From assembly GCA_947034885.2 (NCBI GenBank), contig OX344758.2, forward strand, positions 5,954,501 through 6,018,500: a stretch of 64,000 nt of DNA. The letters run 5' to 3'. Below, piece after piece: positions 49,201-61,076 of the stretch (positions within the stretch are counted from its first letter, which is position 1; each line of letters starts with the position of its first letter). The position numbers and the translations under genes were made by a program. The notes under the pieces were generated by a model, which did no database searches, had not been told where the DNA came from, and saw only the letters and a program-made list of their open reading frames with translations. This DNA comes from Thuidium tamariscinum. Its lineage: Eukaryota > Streptophyta > Bryopsida > Hypnales > Thuidiaceae.

Positions 49201-51279
49201 TTCAAGTGTTAGCGGAAATGGGTTGAACTGATTTTTATCTTCCATACTCTTTTGTTTGGTTTTGTGCAACTCCAATGCCAGATGCGACTCAAAGATTTGA
49301 GTTTCTCGAGGTGCAATTTGTTTAGTGTGAGACGGTTTACTTCATTGATTCATGACCTACACTCATTTATTAGTGTAACAGAAGGTAAAAAGTAGGGGTA
49401 AGAAGTCTGATGTACTCGATAAAATTTGCAAAGCGTGTACCATGGTCTAAAATCCATTCCAGAATCCGATCTTGGAGAAATCAGTCGTGCCAACCGTTGG
49501 TGATACGATGTCTTTGCTTGTGACAGTCATTTCAGACGTTCTACACAGCTGCGAAGCAAAATTCAGCGGGTCCAACAGGAAGTTTGAGTGGAAACAAGGC
49601 AGTCTACGAGTTGCCTCCCAAGTTTGGTCCATTGACGTTTCTTCCTCCCAAGATTGCTCCGTTTTCTTCTCGAGGGCCGGACTTTTACATTGGGTTGATG
49701 ACAGCGTCACCCACTGATGAAGAAGTGACTGATGTGTTGAAGCCAAATATTGTCGCCCCTGGTGTTGATATATGGTCGGCTTGGACTCCCCTTCCCACAT
49801 CCGGTCTTCCTCTCTTCCGAGGTAATGTCTCACTAGGCAATAATATTCAAGTAACGCTTTGGATCATTAGGGAGTTTCAGAGCTCTTGACTTTCACTGCG
49901 AGATTTCACCTGTTCTTTTGATTCTCGGTCCTGATCTGTTGTGAGCCCAAGAATCTCGCCCTCTGGCTTATCACTCGCAAGCAATGATAATAGTGAAACT
50001 CTGCCCTACGAGTCAAGCGCTCTGACACCCTATTTTGCTACCATATTGAAGCCAAGTTTGCTTTTGGATTGATTTGTGGTGCATGTCATGCAGGTGAAGA
50101 ATGGGCCTTGATTAGTGGAACAAGTATGGCAACCCCACACATTGCAGGTGCTTCAGCTATTGTTAGGCAAGTGCACCCTACGTGGAGCCCTTCTGCTGTT
50201 GCATCTGCTCTCAGCACGACAGCCGTCCGCGTTGATTCTACTAATAAAACTCTCGTTGCTTACGATTACGAGCGGGATATAGTTGCCAATGTCATTACCC
50301 AATATAAGAGACCTGGCAATGCATTCGACTTCGGTTCTGGCTTTGTGGATGCTACTTCAGCTCTCGATCCTGGTTTGATCTTCGATGCAAGTGAGTGCTT
50401 CCCCCCAATCATTATGTAATCCATTTCATGACATTTTTTATTTAGTTGGAAGATCATCCTTTATGACGAATCCATGTTTAGACTTATGTGTAGCCAGTCT
50501 AATGATAGAATAAAATAGTAGAGATGATGGTGGAACAACCTAATGGCTAGGGAGAGAATGGAAAAGTTGTAAGAGCCAGAAATTTATCTTTGTGTGGAAA
50601 ACGATTTTCATTGTAGGAGATGTTAACTGTAAGGGATGTCAGACCTTGTGATTCGTGCTTGTCACCAAATTTGGGCATTATGCTATCCCAGAGGGCCAGC
50701 TCCATAGAGTTTGGAATTACGATTCTAGAATCGTCTTCTTCTGCGTACCAGCTTGTGGATACCTCGAAAATGTCATATCTGTGCACTTGCAACTGGCAAC
50801 TAGAGGTTAATGTTTGCAAAATATCGGGCGTTTTCTGTCGTGGTCATTAAGAGTGACCTGCTTTGGGTGCAGCTTACAACGACTACATCACATTCCTGTG
50901 TGCCGAACAAGTTTCGGTCGCTGGAATCACAACTGTAACATGTCCGGTAAATCCAGGGTTGGCATCAGATCTCAACTTGCCGAGCATTACCATCGGCAGC
51001 CTTGTGACTTCGCGAGTTGTTCCGAGGACGGTGACCAATGTGGGTGGTCTCAATGAGACCTACGCTGCAGTCATCAATAAACCGACTGGTGTGAACGTGG
51101 TAATCGATCCTCCAACATTCACTATTGCTCCTGCGGCCACGCAGTTGTTGACGGTCACTCTTACAGCTGTCAACACCTCCATTTATGTGAATCAAACCAG
51201 CTTTGGGAGTATTTATCTCCTTGGAAGCTTAGGTCATAGGGTGCAAGTCCCGGTTACTGTGACCTACAAAAAAATATAG
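43201..51279 (+). CDS. Subtilisin-like serine protease, SBT2 subfamily
   Basis: Ten exons: 43201-43319, 43712-43883, 44464-44855, 47317-47412, 47548-47620, 47944-48226, 48673-49001, 49536-49821, 50094-50390, 50873-51279. All introns are GT-AG and phases close to give 817 residues. A signal peptide (hydrophobic LLYCILAAWCL, likely cut after ANA31) is followed by the I9 prodomain (DVYVVVFKE to VFNGVALDLSEAQ). Peptidase S8 motifs are present: Asp153 in GLVDTGI, His226 in GNGHGTHCAGT, oxyanion Asn333 in AHAAGNSGPG and Ser594 in SGTSMATPH. A protease-associated domain lies at about 380-490 and an Fn3-like domain at the C-terminus (RTVTNVGGLNETY). VDIWSAW, LISGTSMATPHIAG, SPSAVASALSTTA and the final GSLGHRVQVPVTVTYK are typical of SBT2 proteases. 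It should be secreted to the cell wall or apoplast. All catalytic residues are present, so it is predicted active. Substrate is unknown. Confidence 0.93.
43399..43460. repeat. Short tandem repeat in subtilase intron 1
   Basis: Units of about 27 bp around TTGAATCTAGAGGYTCTTGC, repeated twice and a half. Confidence 0.6.
43897..44320. repeat. Minisatellite in subtilase intron 2
   Basis: Five degenerate units of about 60 bp with CCCTCAATGGGGATCCAGA and CCATAGCGAACCATTTCAG, interrupted once at about 44012-44131. It fills most of the 580 nt intron. Confidence 0.8.
44856..47316 (+). other. Large intron 3 of the subtilase gene, AT-rich insert with two tandem duplications
   Basis: A 2,461 nt intron, far longer than its neighbours (135-1,060 nt or less). 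Its middle (about 45070-46930) has the composition of the intergenic repeats. It holds a direct duplication of about 110 bp at 45931-46142 (TGACTTCTTT...GTGATGGCCTAAAAATG) and another of about 105 bp at 46721-46925 (ATGATGACAA...AAAAGGCTCTT). Probably an old transposon insertion; ends not found. Confidence 0.55.
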
Positions 51280-52685
51280 AGATGTCCAACATGATTTTAA
51301 TTGTTGCTTTGTCCCCTCGGCTGTTTTAGTTTTCATTCTTGAGAAGAGGCGAAATGTGCCTTTCTTCTTGGAGTTGATGCTTGAAGAAATTGTGTAGATA
51401 GAGAGACCTTTTAGGGTGAGGTGTGTGCCGTGTCCTGCTGTCAGGATATGATGCTGCCCATGCGAAGCCAGTGTTTTGCTGAGAATAAGATGAGATCAAC
51501 AAGGTGTAAATTGTAAGGTGGCCTTTGAGGAAGAGGATACGACATTCTTTTAGCCCCCATAAGTTTGTACCTCTTACTTTGAGAATTGGAATCAACATTG
51601 CATTTTGACATGACTAGGTATCGATCAATTCATTCCAATTGCAGTGCAGGAATTAGTGACTGGGCGTGCACCAGACCAAATTAGAAGATTCATTCTATGT
51701 AAGTTATGTCTTGTCTCACACTGATCATTTCTTCAATGCATGGACATTTCGGATCACAAGCGGACATAAGAAGCGACTTTAAATATCGAGAATAAAGGAA
51801 AAAATGATCAGAAATCCAGGTTGTGAGAATGCATATTTAATTTCAATTCAAGTTCTTTTTCATTCCATTCTAACATTTTTGGAAAGTAAATAAATAAAAG
51901 AATAACATCCAATCAGAAGTTGTCTAACATTTTGAATGAAAAACTTACTCAAGCATATTCGTTTGCTTTACTATACACAAATTGGACCCCTCTCGCGCTT
52001 TCAAGAACACTATGATGTGAAAGCATAAGCATTCTTTAGATATTGAAGATCCATATCCATCCAATCTAGCAATATCAAGTTACTGCACTAAAATAGTGTT
52101 GTTTTGATAAGCTGTTACTTGTACTGGGTTCTATAGCCACTCATAGCCATGCATGCAACCATGTGTATCTATGTTCCTTCCTCTTATTGTGTCTACACAA
52201 AGAGCGAGAATGGGCGTCGAGAATACTCAAGATTCAGGGCACCAAGGCCAATTTTAAGGTGTCCCGAAGCCTCTGTAAAGAATAATTTAGGTGATAAGCA
52301 TAATTCTGAGTACCTTGAGAAGACAGCAGAGTCATAAGTCTCAACATGATGATAGCTTATTCAATATCTGTAATTGATGTGAAGCACGAAGGAGTGTACG
52401 CATCAACTATAAACATGCTTCGGGGTATTTCAATACCCACCTAAAACTTTACATCTCTCTTTTCCCTAATTACACGAGAATTCGTATGAAAATGCAAAGG
52501 CCTTACTAATCCTGAACTAGAGCGACGCTACATGATCACTTCTATGCGTATACCACCCCACCAAAAATGAAAACATCAGATCATACTACAAAATGGGCAA
52601 TTCGGCACAATCGCTGTTGGTTTCACCTTTGAGTAGTGCGCGCACACCTTTGTTCTCGAAACGAGTCGAGCATAGACCACCATTT
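51280..52685. other. Convergent intergenic region between subtilase and ceramide kinase genes
   Basis: 1.4 kb shared by the 3' ends of two convergent genes. No further gene is seen. Overlapping transcript ends are possible. Confidence 0.5.
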
Positions 52686-55600
52686 TCAAGTTTCTGGGCC
52701 TCTTGCAAACAGATTGACGAGCCCACGGAAAACTTGGCCCGTGAGCTGACGCGCTTGGAGCAGCTCACCATCCACACTCCATACGCTTTCCTTGTCCCCA
52801 CTCGTCGAAAATGTGAACAAGGGTGTCTGCAGCACCGATAAGAAAACCAGGCACAACGACCGTGTCAGGCTCTAGCTGTACTGACGGACAGAAGGTAGAG
52901 GATACTAAAACCACTAGGGACTTTATACCGTATCCCATCTCCAATACCTACCTGTTACCAGAATCAACTCAAACATTCATACTCAATTGGAATTCAATTA
53001 GGAAGTAGTGTAACCATGACTTGGCTAACTGTCTATGGGTTTTGAATGCAAATGGGGTTATCTGCTGTCCCTCAAATAGTGCTCCATAACCTCCCCTTTG
53101 AAATGCAAAAGAAGTCCGTGTATAGCGATAAAAATTTGATCTCCAAAAATGGGTTTTAGTAACGAGAGATCTCCATAGCTCTCCACATCTTCCAAAAATC
53201 ACATCCGACACAAGTTAACCCTGAAACGCCGGGCCTATGACCACCGGTTTCAGGCCACACTCTCTGTTGCTCAGTTTGTTGCCATTTTGTAATCAGATGC
53301 ATATGAAAAATTTTATTTTTATTTTTCAGAGATGAAACTGCATGTCCTCTGTACTTCACAGAAATTTCAGATTTTTTTAAGGAAAATTGTATTTTCTGAA
53401 ATTTTTTGAAGTAAAAATGAAGAAAAAATAATATCAAATCGAAAATAATCTCAAAAAATCTGAAAATTTCACCATGTGAAAACATTACAGTGAAAATAAT
53501 TATGGTGTAAACTAATTTACCGTGTCCATCTATATTTAGAATGTAATGGACATTAAAAATACAACCAAAGTGAAAACTGCAATAAAATATTCATTTTTAC
53601 AAATTTTTACAAAATTTCAATTCGAGTAGAAACTCGAGTAGAAGACCTTCATTTCATTAGTTGGGCTCAAACTCAGAAAATGTCATTTTCAAGGAGAAAT
53701 TTCAGATTTTGTCAATTTCTCAAAATACACTAAAATGGCAAATTTTGTCATCCGTTTTCACTAATTACTTTTCAACTACATAAAAACAAACATTAGTTAG
53801 ACTAAAAACTCAATTGGAGACTCTTTACAACTCAACATGAAAGGTCACTAAAATAAAATGAAGGAAAAAAACTACTACTCAGGTCCTCTTGGGCCCCTGT
53901 GAAGCCTGCCGAACGCCAAAAATTGGCGCCGGCGGCGCTTAGGGGTTAAAATGCTTAATGTGACGCAAATATTCTCTCCCTTACATCTTGTAGAATTTAA
54001 ATTATTCGTAGTGTTAAACTGCGTGATTAATTATAAAAGAGTACAATGAAGCACTGTCATATATGGCAGGTACGTACCTTGCAATGCTCAACAAATGAGA
54101 AATTGAAAGGATCTGCACCACGCCTAGCCAAGCAGATCAGCTGCCTGCGTCCATAGAATCCGAAACAAATGAGATCCCAATAAGAGAACGTGGCTCCAAA
54201 ATGGGAGAATATCTCCAAAACGTCAGACGACGGAAGAAAACATTTACTGCTGTGCAGATATACACTGTAAACCCAACTAAATTCACTCTGCAGGCACTTC
54301 AGTAACCAAATTTCTTGTAGTGTGTTCCAGGGCTTTGCAAAAGAGTAGAAACCACTTCGAAATTGAGACAATCGTCTTCCACTTCTTGTTCTTGAAACCA
54401 TAACTAACCCGACATTTAAATTAAACTACTATCAGGTGATCTAATCATTCCCCCACTGCAAGTGCAACAGCTGACGGAACAAACCTGAGGTACTCAGGCC
54501 GGGAACACTCTCGGATGAGGATCAAGTGAAGCAAACCATCTGCCAAGTGTGCGTGGGCAGACACTCCGTCGGGTGCTTTGTCATTCCGACAAGACATGAC
54601 TGCGGCACCTATGCTATGAAATTTGGCCTGGCATGTTTTCCATGTTGGTGCTTGCATTCCCTCTACGTGCTCAGTATCACTCTCACTGTTGAGCAAATGC
54701 GAAAAATCAGACCCTGACGCGCATACTGCACAATTTGCAACGCAAACAACCTGCAATCAATCGATGCCAGTCAGCGTTGGAGCAGATGAACTTGGATTAA
54801 GTATCATTATAAAAATACAGCCTAATACAAGAGGCATCAGTGAAAGCCGATATAATTATGCTACGCTTCACGATCCCTCAAAAGGCTTCATCACAAAAAC
54901 GACGAATAATCACAAGAACTACATGGAGCAATTTGAGTAAGTCGCTTTCCAATATACAGTTTTAAGACCATGAACGAACCTTTTTGCTGTCATGGTGTCT
55001 GGACATGATGGATTTTCTTCTAGTCCATGGGCCTTGCGGCATCTCTGTGAGAGGATCTGATTCATCTTGTGGAATATCTAGAAACGAGATTTCAGCTTCA
55101 TAACTCCTGTTGCACAACCACTGCTTTAGAATCAAGTTACTCACAAGCCCAATTTGTGAAGATTTACGTGATTGAGGATACAACCTAATCCTAAGAAACC
55201 AGTAGAATCAAAGTAAGAAGCTCTTACTCGTGTTTCATGAAGACCATACAACCAGCCATATCATACCGAGCAGGACCCAACCAGCGCAAATCCTCACTGT
55301 CTCTCATTACATCTCCATAGAAACCATACCTGTTGCAAAACAGTCGTCAATGCGGCTTGTCACGTAAAGTCTTGTTGCGTATTCAAAGTTAATTCCCTTA
55401 CCGAAGCACATGCCATAAAAATATGAGAAAGTCAACGTGACACACACGATGAAATCAACAGCATCTGAACTTCGATTATTCTCATACCCAACAAACGATG
55501 CTGCGTAACGTATTTCTGGCACCTCACTCGTCGCCGAATCATCACGTGAATTCTTCCAGCCCGTTACTCTCACTATGTCCAAAGGCATGCTGTCTCCAAG

Positions 55601-58329
55601 AATAATGTGAAGAGCTGACGTTAACGGATCACGTGCCCCTGTTGTACTGCACATATGGAACATGATGAACAAACCAACAAATCAGGGCTCTCGAAAACCC
55701 AGAGACAACTCCCTGCACTCAAAACGCCACAAACAAACAACAACAATCGTCTTTTACTCCGGAGATGCATTTTCAGTTCACTGCAGAATGACCAACTCTG
55801 AGTCAAAAAGTCACAGGAGAAAACTTGGGAGGTTCTAAGGAGCTCCGCACCTGATAACAACTGTGTCCGTTGACCCAGCAGGAATTATTCCAAGTCGCAG
55901 GTTGGGATTTGCATTTGCAAGAGTAGTGTTGGAATTCTTCAATTCTATATCACTCAAAATCATGCCAGTAGACCAGGAATTAAAAACTTCAACAACTTAG
56001 AGGTTTGCCAGTATCACCAAACAACGTGCAAAGTCAAGATTAAATATAGTACATTCACCATCAAAATAAACCAATATTCTGATGTTGACTCTCCCGTATA
56101 AGTAATAAATCCACTCTACCGAGTTACCAATATTCACCTTCTCTCACTTGAGCTATTGCGTCAGTAGCAGCTGTATCTGGTCCTTCAGGTCCAAACCCAC
56201 TCGCACTCGTCGCACTTGCACTCGTCGTTATGCTCGTTCCAGCATCCTTTCCCTCTTGATCGAATCCAGATCCAGAACGAGAAGGCAGAGATCTATGTTG
56301 GAGAAGAGGATGCTGATCCAAATGATTTTCTGGTGAGGAGGTTCCATCGCCTAGTAACAGCTGTTTCAAACCCCCCTTCTCATTCGGCTTAATGCTGTCT
56401 TTAGAATTACGTTGCTGAAGGAGACTTCTCTTCTTATAAAAACTATTCAACCTTTGAGGCAGGATGGCAACCGGAGCCTTATGACGATGCAAAACCAAAC
56501 CATTTACCACTTCGTTGAAGAAACCATCTCCACCCTACACACGACAGGATAGTTAATTAAAGGTCACTCGCCCAGTTATAGTTACAAGTCTACTCGAGAC
56601 TCTTACCTTCACAGTACAGAAAAAGCAGCAGTAGATGGGCATCTCGGATCCATTGCAGTTGAATGTTATAAAATCGCAAAATAGAATCTCCTGAATGAGT
56701 TTTCTACTGTTCCAATACATGCAGGTATTCACGTCGTTATTAGTGTTCAAATATTCATGTAACCATCCTATCCTATGTCGAATGAGAGAAGGAAGGGACG
56801 GACCACAACAATCACACCATCCAGAGCGTTCAGCTCATCTTTTGTTGCACGGTCCATTATATCACGTGCATGACCTGCTCTTTCAGTCTTAACTACCTGC
56901 AAAATCAAGAACGTAAAGATTGGTTTTTGATTCTCGCGATTCAGTTGTCTTCAGAAAGATAAGACAAGACGTAGGAACAAAACTGGTAAGGAAGGAAATT
57001 TGTGACCTAAATCTCCACACACAACTGGCATCTTGAAACACATTGTAATCCAGATATGCACAATGCCTGGAGAAAAATTACTGAACTTTACCGTTACTTT
57101 AATCTTCGCAAGATCAAAAAGTGGCGCGACTTGATTCCATGTTTGAACACCAGAACCCTTTCCTCCATAAGGATTGACAAATACCTGTGCTGAACACGAG
57201 CCCAAAGCATCTGATTAACTTATCGGATGTAAATATATAAAGCTGGTAATGGAATTCAACTTTAAGCTCCAACTGCCTGTAAGACATGACCTATATTTTA
57301 TGCTCCATTATACACACCTGGACCACCATATGAATGAAGACCTCTAACATCACTTATTGAATATTAAACAAGTGAAACTTACCAGCAATGATTTTGGCCT
57401 ACAAGACTCTTCACGTAGAAGCCCTCGCATTCTTTGATTCCATTCTTGGACGACATCTCCACTTGAGTGACCGAATTTGAACAACTTTGGGACCCACTTG
57501 ACACCAGAACGCAGGAACGTGTGCACTTCAAGTCTATGCAACTACCCTCCCAATGTGAGGACAAGGCACACAACGTAATGTCACCTCTCAAGAGGTAACC
57601 TAAATTGTTCAAAACACAACATTATTGTCCTACTCTTTCGATTGCTGCATTGAAAACATATACAGAGGCAGCGAGAAAAAAAATCGAAATGAGAGCCCAA
57701 ATCATGATTTTGGATTTCCAGGTGCAAACTTTCATACCTGCTTCGGTGCCACAGAACTAAGCGATTTGGCCTGACTAACAGGACCTAATCCCAATGTTTG
57801 CGCGGCAAAAATTTCTATAATCGGCAGGTGCCCTTCGGCGTCCTTGGGTGTAGTTCCACAGCAAAATAGCGGACTTGCGCTCTATACAAACACCAGTACA
57901 CAGAAACGCCAGAACTCTCAGCTTCTTTTCTATCATTTGAAGACATTCCTTCTAGTGAAATCCCCCGAATTCACAACACGACATACTATCCTCACTTTCA
58001 AATAACGACGAGTAGTCTGATGAACGCTCAGAAACCTGAACGTCCTCTTCGAAGGCTACCTATGATTCTCATCAAAGAAAATGCAATACTAGGTGAAGAA
58101 TATTTACCAGCTCATCCTCGACTAAACTCCACAAAAGATGAGTATCCGAAAGCGTTGCTGAAACCCGACCAACATGCTCAAGATAAAATTCATCTTTCAT
58201 AGAAGCATCTTCATTTCCTTGTCTAGACATATCACCAGAGCCATTGCTCCCACTGTTGCAAGGATCAACGTGTTGACCCTCGGGATTGGATGCTTTGATA
58301 GGCACATATTGGTGATGTTCACTCGCCAT
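52686..58329 (-). CDS. Ceramide kinase (ACD5/CERK-like)
   Basis: Thirteen exons on the minus strand: 58329-58108, 57881-57738, 57541-57383, 57184-57092, 56896-56804, 56534-56128, 55952-55851, 55646-55488, 55329-55228, 55106-54980, 54750-54485, 54144-54078, 52826-52686; 693 residues, all phases consistent. The lipid-kinase catalytic domain shows VFVNPYGGKGSG (176-187), TERAGHARDIM, GGDGFFNEVVNGL (238-250) and GIIPAGSTD (394-402), then TSALHIILGDS and YGFYGDV. The CxxxCxxC motif characteristic of ceramide kinases is at Cys539, Cys543 and Cys546. LADGLLHLILIRECSRPEYLR and the terminal VWSVDGELL complete the family pattern. The enzyme phosphorylates ceramide to ceramide 1-phosphate; in Arabidopsis ACD5 this restrains cell death. 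It is predicted active. An extra serine-rich stretch of about 100 residues lies between GGDG and GIIPAG. The acceptor of exon 7 (TTTTGAG at 55953) and the exon 5 donor (GTCCGT) are the weakest junctions. Confidence 0.92.
53219..53945. mobile_element. piggyBac-like MITE in the last ceramide kinase intron
   Basis: A 727 bp element bounded by TTAA at 53215-53218 and 53946-53949. Ends are CCCTGAAACGCCGGGCC and, as complement, CCCCTAAGCGCCGCCGG. It lies inside intron 12 (52827-54077) and makes up more than half of it. A worn relative lies near 27440-27870. Non-coding. Confidence 0.75.
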
Positions 58330-59529
58330 CGGCCTGCTTGAGTATGTTGGAAACTATAAATAAAACAACCATGAATCTTACACCATACATTAAAAATGAG
58401 AATATGCAATTTAAAGTACTCAGGAGGGGAAAAAATCGTTAATTGAACAATTAGTGAATGGGGTGGTGCAGCTGAAGATAAGCCCAATCTTACGGTGTAG
58501 GCATACATTAAATTTGGTACTTGTGAACTACCAGCACAAAGTTTCAACTGAAAAGTGCACTGCTTGTTGAAATACGTTGGCAGCCCAATTCCGCAAATCC
58601 AGTTATTAATCACCCCAGAATTCTTTAGAACTCACTCACTGCTCCCATACTCAATTTCTAATTAGAAAAAACATAAAGCTCTATAATCACTAATTGGACA
58701 CTCTGGCAGGACCCTCAAAAAGGCCATCAGTTCTGCAGAAGCTTGTAAAGCACCACCATTCACCACTATTCGAGTTCTCATCGATTCTACACAGCTCAAT
58801 CCCGCTCAAATGGATTGACATGTAAAAATCATTCCAAAATTCATATAGAAAGCGTCACTTTGATCCTACAATAGGATTTGATCAAGAAATTCTCCAAAAG
58901 TTGAGATACAATTCACTCAGAAATGAATTGCCCAAGGTTGAGAAAATCCAAGGCGCACCTTGTACGTTAGAATCCTCTTTGAACCCCTAGCTACTAATCA
59001 TGCAAAAACGTCCCATCAATCGATCACAGCTAACGAAAAGAGGAGACACTATAGAGTCGCGGCGATCGCCTCAAAAAATGTCAAATCGAGAAAGGCTAGG
59101 TGCAGATTCTTCAGGAGTAGGAACAGTCATTTCTCTCGGGGAGAATAGAGACTGCAAATCGACGGAAAACCCTCAAAATTGTTACAACAAGGTGCCTATC
59201 GTGGGCAGCAGCCCGAACTGTGATCGCTTGCGAGGAAGGCCAGTGCGCAGAGTCCAGGCTGACCTGAATCTCTGCCACCTCAGTACATGGTTTTCCACCT
59301 CAGCGTATTGTTCTGCTTATGTGGCAGTTCAAGTGCGTGGGACTTGGACGACAGTTTTTTCCATAGTTTCGTTCGTTGACTGCGGACGATAGTTCGCTTT
59401 CCGTCGTCTCTGTGCTCAAGTGTTATTATACTACGAGCGAACTGCTGCAGCAGCGTTTTTCGACGGCTGTCTATTGGCTCTGGGATGATTTTGCAATAGC
59501 ACTCAATTCTGAATGTTTTTTGTGATGTT
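58330..59529 (-). promoter_or_regulatory. Upstream region of the ceramide kinase gene
   Basis: Contains the 5' leader and promoter of the minus-strand ceramide kinase gene. It is GC-richer from about 59000 to 59500. Short open frames on the plus strand have no recognised homology. Transcription start not determined. Confidence 0.35.
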
Positions 59530-59530
59530 A

Positions 59531-59856
59531 AGGGAGGAGGTCCATAAAGTGTCCATCTAAGAGCTGGAACTGAATTTTGGAGAGCTGAAACTTCTTTATT
59601 TATTTTTCAGAAAATTTCATTTGAAAGATGAGACAAATTGGCATCCAACCCAAGTTATTTCATATTTTTTGGAGCTCTATGGAATTAGTTAGGAAATTTT
59701 GAAGTCAAAATGGTGTAGGGTTCTAAAACCACCCACCCTCTCAAATGTACACTACTTGTACATTCCTATGAAGATGAAAAATCAGCATATACAAAATATG
59801 TACATTTGAGAAGGTGTGTGGTTTTAGAGCAAGAGCGGTTTTTGAGCCTCTTCCTT
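59531..59856. mobile_element. E-family MITE, copy 1
   Basis: A 326 bp element with ends AGGGAGGAGGTCCATAAAG and, as complement, AAGGAAGAGGCTCAAAAAC, flanked by TA at 59529-59530 and 59857-59858. It is related in inverted orientation to 60760-61074. TA duplication suggests a Tc1/mariner-type non-autonomous element. Confidence 0.7.
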
Positions 59857-59945
59857 TAGTGGCATTAAGTTGATGTCATACCATCAAATATTAAGTGAAG
59901 ATGAAATCATTATAATAATCTAATATTAATTGAACATTATCTTAA

Positions 59946-60162
59946 CCCTAGAAGGATGAATTGGTCACCGTTGGCATCATGCATTTTGATATTGTATGAC
60001 TTTGAATAAGCCAAATATACTCATTGTAAGTCAAAGTCTTTGTAGGAGATTTTTCCTTTCCACCCCTAATAGTGAAGATGAATAGTTCAGTGCACTTTTG
60101 TCCTACAAGGAATGATTCTTTGTCATTCATCGGCCACAAAATGTCTTGTTGATGTTTAAAGA
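59946..60162. mobile_element. Short TTAA-flanked MITE, copy 2
   Basis: A 217 bp segment between TTAA at 59942-59945 and 60163-60166. Left end CCCTAGAAGGATGAATTGG; complement of the right end TCTTTAAACATCAAC. Similar to 19105-19325 across most of its length. Confidence 0.55.
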
Positions 60163-60166
60163 TTAA

Positions 60167-60757
60167 TATTGATCTAATACTATATTAAGTTAGAACCACC
60201 TATAACCAATTAGCCCCCCATAGCCAACCTATTGATGGACATATTTTCAACCAAGGCTAGAATGTTTTTTTTTCTCATTTTTAAAGTTGGGACTAAAAAT
60301 TCATGGCACATGTCCCAAAGTAGTGTGCAAAAAAGTAGGAAGGAAGGAGTAAAAAAGTAGTCCTTCTGTGTGATTGAAATTAGAAGACTCCACAAATTGG
60401 GATTGAGTTTAGTACACTTTTTGCCTTCCAAAATTCATATTAATTTCAATTCATGTGATAAAATTATCAAATTTTTTACAATCCTCATCATTTTTATCTT
60501 TGCACCTTTGAAAATGTTTGTTTTGCCTTGCACTACATTAGATCATGTGTAGAATACCTTAAATGGTTGGTTACAGGTGGTTCTTCCTTAGATTTAGCAT
60601 CGACAACTTTGTGAAACTAAAGGGATCTTTGAAATGATCACTTTTGCCTTGACCCTTCAAGAACTTAAATGAGGTTTGTTGGTGTGAAATGGAGCACCAT
60701 ATGCTGGTTGTGATAACACCGTGTAATTGACCATGCCATTTATTTACATATAAGTGC
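60167..60757. other. AT-rich spacer
   Basis: No supported gene. Confidence 0.4.
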
Positions 60758-60759
60758 TA

Positions 60760-61074
60760 TGGGAGGAGGCTCAAACTCCGACAGGGCATTTAGAACCAAA
60801 CATGGCTCAGAGGTACATTTCGCTTTCTACAGTATTTCAAAATGTACAAAATGTGTACATTCTAGGAGGTGGTTGCTTTTAGAGCCCTATGGCTTTCAAC
60901 TTCAAAATTTCATAACTAATTCCACAAAGCTCCAAAAAAATATGAAACAACTTGGGTTGGATGTCATTTTCTCTTGTCTTTCAAAGAAAATATATTGAAA
61001 AATATTTCAAGATGTATTCCCTCCCCCAAATTCAGCTTCAGCGCTTAGACTGTCGCTTTACGGACCTCCTACCT
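60760..61074. mobile_element. E-family MITE, copy 2 (inverted relative to copy 1)
   Basis: 315 bp between TA at 60758-60759 and 61075-61076. Ends are TGGGAGGAGGCTCAAACTC and, as complement, AGGTAGGAGGTCCGTAAAG. The reverse complement aligns with copy 1 over its whole length, for example ATCCAACCCAAGTTRTTTCA. Confidence 0.7.
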
Positions 61075-61076
61075 TA

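Noticed and set aside
59000..59392. 130-codon open frame on the plus strand upstream of ceramide kinase
   Set aside because: No homology recognised; it lies in the likely promoter of a minus-strand gene.
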